Below are positions 27,559-40,291 of a stretch of 64,000 nt of DNA, one piece after another. Location: positions 110,594,062 through 110,658,061 of the forward strand of contig NC_134367.1 of assembly GCF_035582795.1 (NCBI RefSeq). The letters are read 5' to 3'. Under the pieces are notes generated by a model, which ran no database searches, was not told the origin of the DNA, and worked only from the letters and a program-made list of their open reading frames with translations. The position numbers and the translations under genes are program-made. Numbering within the stretch: the stretch's first letter is position 1; every line of letters begins with the position of its first letter. Source of the stretch: Mycteria americana (Eukaryota > Chordata > Aves > Ciconiiformes > Ciconiidae).

Positions 27559-30500
27559 AGAAAGAAAGGATTCTATAAACTCAGATCTGACTTGTGTTTA
27601 ACAGAACAACATTTATGGAGAATGAATATTTACAGTGTCTTGACCTAAGAGACTTTGTTATCTTGTACGATGTTGAAGAAAGAAATGACCAGTAGGAAAA
27701 ACACAGAAATTGCCAAACTGAATCAGCAGTAGTCCACCCAGTCATCCTGTCTGACAGTGTCTTGAACCATGGACTTCATAAGAAGGTGCAGGAAGAAAGC
27801 CTGGAGTAGGCAGTGATGGCAAGTTTATTCTTAGTCTCTGTTAACATTTATCTTAAGCCATAAAATACATGGGCTTATATCCTTCTCAGCATTACTCATT
27901 CATTAGCAGGCTGATCTTGTCTTCTATATAAACAGACCTAATCCCTTTGTTCTATCAGCAATCTTTAAAACCTTCTTCACTGTTGCTGAGTATCCAAATC
28001 CATAAAGGAAAAGGATTGACAGCAGCCAGACAACTTGCCCATTCGAGCAACAAAGGTACAAATCCCACACTCAGTTTCACTCAACTATCAGTAGCAGGTA
28101 GCCAGTCAGAAGCAAGGCGATTAAAAGCCTGTAACCTTCTTAGTGGCAAACGACCCATGCTTCTCATCACCACCCTCCACCCTCTCCTGGAATCTTTAAA
28201 ATAAAGTTAAAAAAATCTAAACTCTGCATCTTGTTCTAAGGAGAAGTCCCCATTTCATGGAATATCTTACTACAAAGCATTGTTAGCTGTGAACAGCACC
28301 TCAGATTGTGTAAAACAACTTAAAGACTTCAGGGAACACTATTAAAGAGGAAGAAAGTAGTAAGGAGAAAATTAGATCTTACATCTGGGATTTGCTCAGA
28401 CAGTTATTATAGAGCAAGGGATGCTCTTGAGAAGCTGTCTCTCCAAGCCAGGAAGATCTTGTTGAGCTAGCCAGGCATCCAAGGTGCCAAATACTAAGAT
28501 TTAATCAGCCTTTAACTGCTGGAGGAAGTTCCCATTCTGCTGCAGCAGCAGCAGGATAGGAACTGGGGAAAGGAAGGACACAGCCATATTAATAGGCACT
28601 GCTGGCATGACCTTTAAGGAACAGCTGGGAGCTACCAGCTTAGACAGTAGAACCAGTATGAACAGTCATGTAAAGAGATCAAGCCTGCAATGACTCCTTG
28701 TAAAAAAATTATTTGTAATCTTATACAGCCTGCATTGCTAACACCACAGGGGGTATAAAGAAAAGGAAAGAAAGATGCCAACTGGAGAAGTCTAGTCTAA
28801 CAAAACAAAAATATGCATTCCTGTTGCCTGCATTATTTATAGTATAATTTATTCATCACCACCCCAGACTGTGAAATGTCTGAGCAACTTCCAGAGCACA
28901 GGGTTTTTTTCCCCTCCAAAATATGAGGAGTATAAGAAACACAGCTGACAATCACTATTTTATACAGTAACAATGCAATACTATGATTCACTTGCATTAA
29001 GCCTGACTAAATATGTCATTACCTTCAAACAGAAAACACAGCTAATAATTTCAAAACTAAAAATAGAAAGATGTGATGTGAATCCTATGTGATTTACTCC
29101 TAATGTGAATATATTATGCTGTCTTTCAAATATTTTTGTAGGTGCTTATCAGCTTTGCTATTTTTTCTTTCACTCGTTTGCTTTATTTTTCTTTTGCTTA
29201 CCAAGATAACATCTACTTATAGAAATGCATTTCTAGAATTTTATATAAAGAAAGACTACATCACTAACACTACTACAGTGCCCATGCTGATGTGAAATGT
29301 AGATGCCGTTGTAGCTGAAGAAAATCAAATGGCAGAGAAAATGACAATGAAATATGTGGGAGCAAATACGCAAATAAACCCTTTATAATGAAAGGAAATA
29401 GTACTAAAAGTCTTCTAAAAATGTCAGCTAAGGGAACTCAATAAAGGTCAAGACACTTTGAAAACGAGAAGTTAATCAAAGATTTTCTGTATTTACAGCC
29501 TTTTGTTCCATAATTCAGTACAATGTACTCTAGGTTACTTTAAAGCTAAGTAGTGACCTTTCTTGCCAACATTCACTGTTCGTTACCCCAGAAGTCCCAA
29601 GTTTTGCTTGAAGAAGCCAATCAAATCTGTTGATGCGTAAATTGTCTAAATCTACACCTTGCAGGATACGGTGATGTTAGTCTCCAAAACCGCTACTTAG
29701 ATGATAGAACTTCATCAACATGCTTACTTTTCATTGTTCTTGCATAAACCAAAATAAATAACAGGTGGGGAATGACCCCAGAACTCACTTCATATATTTT
29801 AAACAGCCTTTAATGTTACCGTTCCCACCACTAGCAAATGAAAATAGGTGGGGCAAATATTTTTGTGCCAATAAAAATGTTTCATTTAACAACAAAGTGT
29901 GCATCAAGAAGGCCAATTAAAATGTACAGGCACGTTTTGAAGTCACTGAATTTAGAGCCACTCCAAACTTGCGAAAATAAACAAGCACTTCAAAATGGAA
30001 GCATTTTCATTACAAAAGTGACAAGCAGATTTCCGTCCCCTAAAGGAAAGTCACTTTTTTATCCTTTTCTTTAAACTGTCACTCTCAAAATGAAAGCAAA
30101 ATCAAGAAAGAGAATGCTTTTGATACTATGCATGCTTTTAAAACCTCTTGGTTTTTTGTGGCTTAACAACCACATTTTCCTGTGTTTAAAGTGCTTCTCT
30201 CCCTTCTTATAGCGCAAGACCATTACACAAGAGGAGAAACAGCCTATAGCAAAACAGAGTACACAGCAAGCGCTTCTGTCCTTCCTCCCTCAGGAAAGAA
30301 AATTATTTTCCTATGGTGGCTTAGTTACAACGTATATTTAAATTGCTCTAACAGCAACTAAAACTACTGCTTCAGTTCTCAATTCGCACGCTTCCTAAGA
30401 CTTGAAAGAGGAAAGGAACCCTGTTTCCCAAATAACACCCCTTATTCTGCAACTTACTTTAAGCTAAGTAGTCATCTCCTCTGAAGCTGATGAGAGCTTT

Positions 30501-30603
30501 AAAGGAATAAATAAGGTATCTTTTATTTTAAGGAGAATCATCTTCCCCCGCGAATCACCTATGGGTAATCTCAAACCAATAAAGATTGTATGACATTTGC
30601 ACA

Positions 30604-31050
30604 ACAGAATCACACGGAATAGCTGAGGTTGGAACAGACCTCCGGAGATCATCGGGTCCAACCTCCTGCTCAAGCAGGACCACCTACAGCCAGTTCCCCA
30701 GGACCACGTCTAGCCAGCTTACGAACATCTCTGAGGGAGACTCCATAACCTCCTTGGACAACCTGTACCAGTGCTCACTGACCCTCCCAGTAAAAAAGTG
30801 CTTTCTGATGTGTTTCAGTTTATGCCCGTTGCCTTTGGTCCTATCACTGGACACCAATGAGAAGAGCCTGGCTCCACCCTCTTTGCACCCTCCCTTCAGG
30901 TATTTATATACATTGATAAGATCCCCCTCCCTGAGCCTTCTCTTCTCCAGGCTGAACAGTCCCAGCTCTCTCAGCCTTTCCTCACATGTCAGATGCTCCA
31001 TCACCCTCGTGCCTCTTCACTGAACTCTCTCCAGTATGTCTAGTATGTGT
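30604..31050 (-). mobile_element. CR1 LINE fragment, antisense, decayed
   Basis: The left edge reads acagaatcacacggaatagc then gaggttggaacagacctcc, the signature of an inverted CR1 3' end. On the minus strand, a 106-codon frame at 30684-31004 still shows the CR1 reverse-transcriptase C-terminal pattern: [17 protein letters not shown], then [11 protein letters not shown], then SDRTKGNG. Substitutions and small indels ([10 protein letters not shown] for the usual HWNRLP-type motif) show it is old and non-functional. It is a 5'-truncated copy lying in the same orientation as LCLAT1. The boundary on its right, at about 31050, is approximate. Confidence 0.9.
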
Positions 31051-34000
31051 TTGTGCAGGGTCTCGACCCTAAAAATTTCTGGAAGCATCCGGAGTGTCCT
31101 TATTAGCGGGGAAGTTAAGTCCCTGAGTATCCCTTTAGCTGCTGCACAGGGTTTCTATAACAAGGAGAGAGAGAGAGAGCTTACAACAGTCCAAATTCAG
31201 CATGAGGGGGTTTCCATCTTTTAACCACTAGAATAATTCCTTTGGTCCTGGTCCTAACTCAAGCCAGAATAATTAAGGTCAACTTTTAGGAAATTCTGAA
31301 TTATGCCAATGCTACTGAAAAATACCTCCCTGCTAGCTGCAAAATTAAGAGACTATGAAGTCACTTAAAAATTCATCAGTCCTCAGCTCCATTTCAAACA
31401 GTTTAAACTTCATAAAGCAAATACTTAAGCTTATAACATTGTTTTGCAATATTGCAAAGCTGAGAGAAAAACTAACAAGAGATTAAAAGACAAAACATGA
31501 AGATCAAGAAAATAAAGACAACATTTTCATACCAATCATTGCCAAAAATAAATGAGAGGCGGGAAACAGGTGAAACTGTTTCCAATTTTAAAACTCTTCA
31601 TAATGTGTATAAGGTCTCAGTAGTTCTGTGTCATAGTATGGCCTAACAAAATAGTTCAAATTACTTTAGGAAAAGTAAATATATTCCAAAACAAAAAAGT
31701 TCACTGATCTTCCAACACTTCTCTCTCTCTCCACATTTTGGTGAGAGGACCCAATACCAAACATCTAGGTAGACTAGAAGACATGAGCAACAACTGAAAG
31801 ATCCTTTTCACTTATCTATATTAAGCCATTACTTTTTCATAGTGCTTTCCAGAGCAATTTACAGTAATCTGCAGTATGCAAAAAGGATATAATAGACAAA
31901 CAGAATGAGAAGTTATTTGATAAGCATTTCTTAGGACGTCAGAATTTTTAAGAGCTAACATTGTGGCAAAGAAGAAAGAGATTAATGGTGACAGAGCAAG
32001 AAATAGAGAAAGCCATTCTAGTAAACTCAGCATAAACGTCCTGGCATTGCTTCAGGCTTCAGTTTGGCAGCTGCTACAGACACATGTTATCTTCAAACCA
32101 TACAGCACAAAGACACTCAGACCAATCACTTTCTGCATCTCAAAAATCTATATAAACTGGAAACTTTGAACGGGTTTGGAAATGGAAAAGCATCAACACA
32201 AGTGTAATTAACAGAACAAAGAAAAACTTGCAAAACTAGCTTTGCACAAGATTGCTCTTATGGGATTCTCTATCCAACAAATACAATTAAGGTATATAGA
32301 TAAATAGCTTATGACTTATAGTGGTGGGATTTTAGGTATTTTACAGGAAATAAGAAATTTAAAGTGATCTAAGACCTCTAACAGTATAATCATAAGCATT
32401 TTTTACTGGTAACAGATTCCAAGCTCCAAATCCGGTTTGACTGCATTAGTCACTAAGAAAAAAATGTAATAATTTCCTGATACTTCACTGAAGTTCTTAG
32501 ACCTAACTACAACAAAAATAAATAATAATCCCTTTTTGAAGGAATATCAGAAAAGGATTCTCCTACAGTTATTCAGGAACACTAGAGATTTAAAATATTT
32601 CAAAATGGCTGTCTGCAGTTCAACACAACATGGCTAATGGGACTCATCTATCAACTGTCCCGTAACACTTAATGTAGTCAAATAATTTCTCTTTATAACT
32701 TTCCATCTGTAGCTTCCATACTGTCAGATAAAGATATCAAGGATATAGATGGAAAATTACATCAAGATATATCATAACTGACCCTTTTAAACTGAAAGTA
32801 GGTTTTTCTATACATTAAGAACTAGCTCAACTTAGCTGCAAGATGCCCTATTAAAGAACATCTACAACCTGCAATTTTGGTAAAGTTGTTATACATTTTG
32901 ATAATATAATTTAGTCACTTTCTATTATGCAGGACAGATAACAGAAATATACTTTGTAGCAATAACTCCCCCCCCCCCCCCCCCCCAAAGTTCTTACTTT
33001 AAAAGTGCATAAAGGAGTATTATTTCTCACTGGCAGGGAATTCTGGACATTAATTGTAATTTGTAATCAGATATATCCATAAAAATTATTACTGTGTCCT
33101 CAATCAACAGCTGAAGAAAAGATTTAACTGACCATCAAATAAGGTAAACTAGGATAAAACTAAAACTCCAAGCTTCACACCTCATTCAAAATGCATCTCT
33201 CCAAGTCATCCACCTGTAAGGATGTCTGCCAGTTCATCAAATAAGCTTTGTCTCATTCTAAATATCATAAAAGACTAAGATATATTTAGATCAAATAACT
33301 TCAAGTACTTTTTTAGGCTTAACTTCACTGCGAAAGCCAACAAAGGTTGGGCAAACCTGTCTATCACCAATTAGACAGTGAAAGTCAATCAATGCATAGT
33401 GGTTCAGTATTAATTTCTCAGAAGAAAGGCATCCCAACCAACATCCTTCATCTTGATTGCAGAAGCATCAGACTGAAATTGAAAAAAGTGATCAGAGATG
33501 GCTAATACAATTTTCCCAAGAGTTACTATAAAGAAAATTTCAAAATGTGGATTGACAGATTAGAAGAGGCTATTTTCCTCTTACTTCTCCTTGGAACAAT
33601 AACCATATGCTCAATCATGCATACGTAAATACACAAAGAACTATTTCACTCTGGACAAAAGCAAGATTTAAGTGAGAGGCATAAAGTAGCATCTGTATAA
33701 TTCAGTCAAACTGCAGAATCATTTACGATTGTTAACTGCTTTGTAGAAATAACTTGGAATACTGATGGATTTTTTTTCTAGCCCTGACATGATTAGTGGT
33801 CTTGATACTATATTCAGGAACTCAGTCTAGTTACTTCTCTTTGGAGTCAGCATTGATCTCAGATATCTATAATTTTGCATATGATAAAACAGATTGCCAG
33901 TAAAGCACCTGTAGTCTCAGACTACAGATGAAGTGATTCTGTAGAAGTCTAACATACAATACCTAGTTTCAGCCTCAAAAGCATTTAGGTCAGATACAGC

Positions 34001-36474
34001 ACCATCAGAATTTACATGAGGGAGAACATCACCTTTAGTAAGGGTCATCCGCAGCACAATTACAGTTTGCTACATTCACAGCTAAAAGATCAGGGCATTC
34101 AGCACCACCCAGCACACTGTTAGTGAATTGTTACCTTCATATTACACTCAAAAAACATTTGGAATCCTGAAGCTGCACAATCAAACATAGAGAAATTATA
34201 AAACAACAGAATTAAGGCTGTTCCTTGCTGGTTGGTTTATTTATTTTTTCAAACAGGAACCCTGCCTCATCCAACGCACATGCTTTGACAGCAGGGTTAA
34301 CAGGGAGAAATTACTTTGTGTTTCTTTTTCCCCTTCTCATAGTACAGTGCTAAAATTAGCCTAAGCTATTAAAATCCTAGGAGAACCCCCCCCCCTTTTT
34401 TTTTTTCCTTTTTCCTCCGTATTATGGTCATTATACTACTATCTGAAAGTGCTATATGTCAGTAATTTATTTTCACAACAGATCCTATTTTTATAACTCA
34501 AGATCCACAGCAAAAAGTATATGAATTGTGTCTGCCTAATCTGGAATGTTTCCAGACTAATTTTTTTCAGAATATTTGTCACTGTGCAGTACATCACAAG
34601 CACAATTCACAGTTGCTATTAGCTTCAGTCACAGCTGTGAAAGCTTTGCATTCTTTATTTTATAGCTATCCAACTTGAAACCTTACTATTCAATACAAGG
34701 ATCACAATTAGCTGTTGTTAATAACAACATTACGTATCTTGCTTATCAAGTAAAAAGCAAAATCCAGTTCTTCAGAATGGCATTTAACTAAGGAAACCTT
34801 CAGGCGATCATCTTCTTCAATCCTTTATTCAGTTCAGTATACAACATCAAGCATGTGCAAAAAGTAAAATGGGTTCTACAGACTGCATTCCTTAAATCTT
34901 TAAGGCATTCCTAAAATACAAGCCATCCTGAACAGTACGTTTCTTAAGGGGAAAAAAAGTAATGTGTTAATGGAATTGCAGATTGTCAATTCAAATGTGG
35001 AGATGTGGGTGACATTAAAAAGTTTAGCCCATATATCATTTGGTACTTGTGTTTCTGTTGGTATTTTAACAAAGTCTAAGATCACGAGCCTAGTGTGAAG
35101 AGAATTTTGGGGAACAACAGCTGCTCGTCTCTAATAGCAATCATGTAACTTGAGAAATGTAATTTTAATATTTTCAATGACCAAAAGAAAACACTCTCAT
35201 CTTCTTGAATTTCCAGAAAATAATTATAATGAAAAGGTAGGATATCTTCAACAGAGCAAGACCTAACATTCCCATATACAATATTCATGCTTTTCTAAAA
35301 ACCAAAAACTCAACATTTAAGTAGGTCACATAACCATAACATCTAAGCATCCCCTTCAACCTCTTTACCTAAATTTAAAAAAAATGGAGCATTATCTAGA
35401 AAGGTAACAGACATAACTGTTTCTGTATTTGCTACATGTCAGGGTAGATCTGATCTCATCAACAGATTAACGGGAAAAAGAGCAAAGTGGTAATTAAACC
35501 AAAAGCTTGTGTTTCAAACCATTACAGTAAATCTGCATATTCAGTGTACAACTCCTTAAAGCCCGCAGGCTAGACTGGATTAAAGAAAGAGTAAATCCTA
35601 TCATATTTAATGTTTCACATGCCTGATCCAGGTACCTTTTTATGTGCACTTCACTATTTTTCTCTACAGAAGCAAAATAATGCCTCCCAGTGCTATTAAT
35701 TCTCATAAAATAACTGATTTTCAAATAAAAACGTTAATACGAAAATCCTAAAATGTAACCTATTTTCCTTTTGATAAAATTCTGTCCATCAAGAAGAATC
35801 AATGAAAGCAAGCTTATAGAATTTAAAGGTAATAAAGTATAATGACTCCAAGTCTTTTTTTTTTTTCTTTATTTTTCCCCTGCTAGTTACATTGTAGTCA
35901 GAAAATTTCTTCATTGTACATTAAGGAACAACTTACCTAAGTCAACTTCCTTCTGAAAAAATAAATTGGTGGCTTTTAATAATGGCTGCATTTAGAAGAG
36001 GCTTATATAGAACTTCGTAACCTTCTTCCAGAGCAAAAAATAGTTAAAATGTTTTAATTAATCCACTTTTCCTTGACAAATATTTCCTTTACAAAGTTTT
36101 TAATATAATTCAACATTGGCTGCATCTTTCTTGACAGCTGGTATTTCCTTAATAGAGAAGGTCTAAAATGGTTTATGTATAACATTCTTTCTAAAATTCA
36201 TTTCCTTTCTGTGTAAGAAGTTAATACACCAGCAAAAAAAAAAAGCAGGAATGTTTCATGCCATGTGGGATATAACAGTTCTAGAGTTTTGCTTTAAATT
36301 AGATCAATAATGTTTTTGTAGAAATATTATTAACGTGGCTGAAGCTTAACATTTGGAAAAAGGAAAAATACTTGCCTATAGCTTTGCTTCTCTCCAGATC
36401 TCATTCCAACATGAACTTCACTTTTACATACTAGCTCTTCAGTACATGCCTGGTGGAAATCTAACAGGTCTTAG
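31051..36474 (-). other. Intron between the two CR1 copies; no gene seen
   Basis: AT-rich sequence with a short GA repeat near 31165-31180, C19 at 32968-32986 and a C10-T11 run at 34386-34406. About 170 bases right of the CR1 (31050-31220) are slightly GC-richer and were not identified. No exon with a known protein match was recognised. Confidence 0.6.
32968..32986 (+). repeat. C19 homopolymer
   Basis: Nineteen consecutive C in an otherwise AT-rich intron, the longest C-run in the window. The complementary G19 could form a G-quadruplex. Its exact length is uncertain in any assembly. Confidence 0.85.
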
Positions 36475-37271
36475 TAAGGTTCATCGCCGAGGTCAACTGT
36501 ATGAGGTTTAACAAGGCCAAGTGCAAGGTCCTGCACTTGGGCCACAGCAACCCCATGCAACGCTACAGGCTTGGGGAAGAGTGGCTGGAAAGCTGCCTGG
36601 CAGAGAAGGACCTGGGCGTGTTTGTTGACAGCCGCCTGAATATGAGCCAGCAGTGTGCCCAGGCGGCCAAGAAAGCCAATGGCATCTTGGCTTGTATCAA
36701 AAATAGCGTGGCCAGCAGGACTAGGGCAGTGATCATGCCCCTGTACTCGGCATTGGTGAGGCCGCACCTCGAATACTGTGTTTGGTTTTGGGCCCCCCAC
36801 TACATTGAGGTGCTGGAGCGTGTCCAGAGAAGGGCAACGAAGCTGGTGAAGGGTCTGGAGCAGAAGTCTGATGAGGAGCGGCTGAGGGAACTGGGGCTGT
36901 TTAGCCTGGAGAAAAGGAGGCTGAGGGGAGACCTTATCGCTCTCTACAACTGCCTGGAAGGAGGTTGTAGAGAGGTGGGGGTCGGTCTCTTCTCCCAGGT
37001 AACAAGTGATAGGACAAGAGGAAATGGCCTCAAGTTGCGCCAGGGGAGGTTTAGACTGGATATTAGGAAATTTTTCTTCACCGAGAGGGTTATCAAGCAT
37101 TGGAACAGGCTGCCCAGGGAAGTGGTTGAGTCGCCATCCCTGGAGGTATTTAAAGGACGTTTGGATGAGGTGCCTAGAGACATGGTGTAGTGGTGGTTTT
37201 GGCAGTGTTAGGTTTATGGTTGGACTCGATGATCTTAAAGGTCTTTTCCAACCTATATGATTCTGTGATTC
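36475..37271 (+). mobile_element. CR1 LINE 3' fragment, relatively well preserved
   Basis: CR1 is the dominant avian non-LTR retrotransposon. This copy is 5'-truncated, starting near 36475 inside the reverse-transcriptase region, and runs through the end of ORF2 and a short 3'UTR. The 3' end is diagnostic: ttggactcgatgatcttaaaggtcttttccaacct followed by the terminal 8-bp-type repeat atgattctgtgattc. It lies on the plus strand, antisense to LCLAT1, in the inferred 5' intron. The encoded frame has no stop, so the insertion is younger than the other CR1 copies here. I noted no target-site duplication, as is usual for CR1. Confidence 0.95.
36501..37190 (+). pseudogene. CR1 ORF2 reverse-transcriptase C-terminal remnant
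   Basis: A 229-codon frame open to its natural stop (TAG at 37188-37190). It begins [17 protein letters not shown] and continues with [82 protein letters not shown] and [23 protein letters not shown] blocks, the standard order at the CR1 ORF2 C-terminus. From memory of the CR1 pattern, about three codons seem to be missing, in frame, between WAPHY and IEVLERVQ. The catalytic YADD-type domain and the endonuclease lie upstream of the truncation and are absent, so it cannot transpose by itself. The frame is also open upstream of the listed ATG, so that ATG is not a true start. Confidence 0.85.
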
Positions 37272-40256
37272 ATCTTATGGGAGAGGTGTTAAGAAGAAAA
37301 CAATCACGTAGTTAAGAACAAGAGACCGATGGTTCTATATCAACCCCAACCCCTATAGCTCCCAAACCAGAAATGAAAGTTCTTGATAACCTCACTCTGA
37401 ACATTAAAATCATTCAAGACATTGAAATTGGCAGAAAAGCACACCATAACCTTTCTCAAGAGAAGGACAGACACTGAGGTCTCACAGAAGAAGATGCAAC
37501 TCCTAAGGGTAGGCCACTCCTCCATACTAACACCAAATCCCAAGGTCTTAAAAGCTGGGAGACTTCCACCAGTTGCAGGCAGAAGAACTAAGGTCCCACA
37601 TGCAAAAAATCCTGGGAAATGGCATCTTTACAGGGTACTGAGGCCAAAGGCATTTGCTCTACAGTCTGTAATACATACTCCCTGTAAAGGTTTGTAAACC
37701 CTTAGCTAAACGGCTGGAGAGCTACAGCAGTAACAGCAGTCTTTAAGTGATGAAGAAATACTTGCTGATAATTTCTCTTTCCTCTTGTCATACTATAAGC
37801 ATTCATTAAAATATTACTCTTCTGCCCAATCAGACCATTTTCACTACTGCTGAAAATTTTCATTCTAAAAGATTCTGCAGCCTGTGGAACTCTATGTACA
37901 ACAGTATTTTGCAACTACTATTTTTCCACTTTTTTGGTATCTCCTAGCCAATATGTCATTTTGTGATACTTCTAGTAAACATTATCATTTGTGTTAATAC
38001 TGTACGTAGGGAATATCTTGCACTGAAATCCCAAGCTACCAGACAGTTTCCCTGAATTTCAAGGTTTGCTTACTTTACATTTATGAATAAATGACATATT
38101 TCTAAACTTCAGCAAAAGCCTGTCCTAAATATGCTTTTTTTCAGCTAATTCTGTATTTCAAGACGTAGTGAGAGATGATGGAGACAGGAAATGTAATCTA
38201 TCTTTCTTTCTTTCTAACATGCAAACTCATTTTAGCATTCTGCTCACAACGATGATACCTTTTGTTCTGAAAGCAAGCTTAATTCTGCGTGCCCAGCGCT
38301 CATGATAACAAAGCTACGGACAATATGTGCAATGCTAGTTTGCTTAACAGATTTTTATGGATGCCTTCCATAAAGCTAAAAAAGAAAACACAGCCATATT
38401 TACCACGTCTGTTTGCCACTGTCTACACATAAAATGAACAAGAATCTGAATACACTTGGGACCATAAGCAACATGGGAGTAACATAAAGCTTCCCTTAAA
38501 AATGGGAGATGAATATTTGCTATAGCCACTTCAGGGGCTTAGTGCTGTTGCAGAAGGGTGATGGTCTGCCAAGCCGCAAAGGCACAGAGAGAAGGCAGAC
38601 CATAAGAAAATCTTACTAACGTGTGACTGACACAATCAAAGCTTACTAAATCCTCTATACTTTTCATAAGGTTCTTTAATTAAAAATAACTGCTATCTGT
38701 ATATTTTCAAAGATATTCTACTGCACAAGGGTGCTGCATATCACCTCATATTGTTCTTCAATAGCCTACTGCAATTACTTTAACAAAAAACCATAATTTT
38801 AGCTATTTTCCCTTTAGACAGAAGATAATACGTATTCCTGTGTTACCAACAATCATTTTAGCAATATCCCTATTGTGACCACTCAAGCCACATTTGCTTC
38901 TGCCTATATTTAATTTCCATATACCATAACTACAGAGCCTTTGTCTCAATTTTACAGATCAGTCATCTCTCAAGGTCTTTCAATGACCTACTGTAATAAG
39001 AACACACACAAAAATATAGCTGTTTAACCCTTGACATCTTTGCAGGCATTTGTCACTCAAAAACTATTAAGGTGGCAGACAGGATAAACACACAGCTCTT
39101 TTACTCACTGTCAAAATCTAAATGAGATGTGTTACTCAGTTAAAGCATTTTCTTAAAGTGGGATTTTTTTATTGCTTAGTGGAGCTGACACTGTTCAACA
39201 TCTAACCCTGTATCCAACAGAGGTGCAAAACTAAACGCTTCTCAAAATTTAGGAGAGAGACCAAGATTCTTTCCTCAGAATAGGACTGAGATACAGTAAG
39301 TACAATGCCTACCTTTATTACAACATAAGTAAAAAAACACTCTGTGAAGAAAGTTTTTACAAAAATTACTATTCTAAGTAAATTTTGGAAATTGGGATCT
39401 AAAGATACAACCATTTATGACAAAATAATGAAGTAACCATTTTGTAATGAATAGCAGACCCATGCAAGCACTGGAAATAGTGGATAACTGTCAGTATTTT
39501 ATTTAAAACTTGGTATTCAAGTGAAAATTTAAACCTGATGTTCCTAATAAAAGAACACACTTCTCTGAGCAAAGCCATAAATTTGGGAGAGACACACCCT
39601 TTGTCACTTTCAATGGTTAGAAATAGATGAGTCTGCAAAACACTTCTTATAAATCAGATTGACGCACAAGTATTTTTGTAAGGAAACTCTAGTGCAAAAT
39701 CTATCCACCTCATGGAGACAGCACAAAATGCAGTAAAACCAATCCTTTCCTAAAACAGTCTATCCCCAAAGTTTAGAAAGGTCAAACATACCCAGAACAT
39801 TACATTCCATCTTCCCAGACGGTCTGCAATTATTTAAGAGAGATTAAACCAAATCAAACACCCCCTTTCCAAATGTGAAATGCATGCCAATTCCCAGAAC
39901 ATTAATTGTTTCCACTATCTGATGATGAATTACACACAATTAGTTCACTGGCAGTGCATCATTTTTATTTGTCCTAAGGACAAATCTACTGACCTGGGCA
40001 AGAGACCTTGAAAGAAATTGCTAAAACTGTTTTCTTTTTAAGGGAATTCACTAGTTAAGTTGACAGATTTAGTGGTGTTTTCACACTGAAGAGGGAAGAC
40101 CAGAAGAAAGCTACTGTCTATGCAGGAGGCTGAAAGGAAATTATTAGCCTTACCTCACCAGACTCTACAAACTGGCTCAATAACCTTGGCCTGAGTGTAT
40201 TACCTCACACTTTCTGAAATGTTGTACTCAAGAGAAAGAGGTTTTCCACAAGTGAA

Positions 40257-40262
<6 letters not shown>

Positions 40263-40290
<28 letters not shown>
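40263..40290 (+). repeat. A28 homopolymer
   Basis: Twenty-eight consecutive A. The 200 bases upstream show no recognisable mRNA-like or SINE body and I see no flanking duplication, so a retrogene tail is not supported. Confidence 0.85.

Positions 40291-40291
<1 letters not shown>

Larger units (their letters stand above)
5350..30603 (-). other. LCLAT1: Long LCLAT1 5' intron, left part; no gene recognised
   Basis: About 25 kb of AT-rich sequence upstream of the start-codon exon. I read the open frames here and none resembles a known protein. Most are under 100 codons, lack paired splice sites and overlap AT-rich simple sequence. Reading it as LCLAT1 intron depends on the CpG island at 46.6-47.5 kb being the promoter. 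Local features are a pyrimidine-rich block at 8890-9010, a 21-bp tandem duplication, several homopolymers and an AT-rich tract, each listed separately where notable. Small non-coding exons or enhancers cannot be excluded. Confidence 0.6.

Noticed and set aside
36471..37100. 209-codon minus-strand frame opposite the CR1 ORF
   Set aside because: It is the antisense shadow of the CR1 reverse-transcriptase frame; the plus-strand reading has the recognised protein.
40263..40290. Poly-A run as the tail of a processed pseudogene
   Set aside because: No mRNA-like body or flanking duplication is visible beside it, and L1-style retrogenes are rare in birds.
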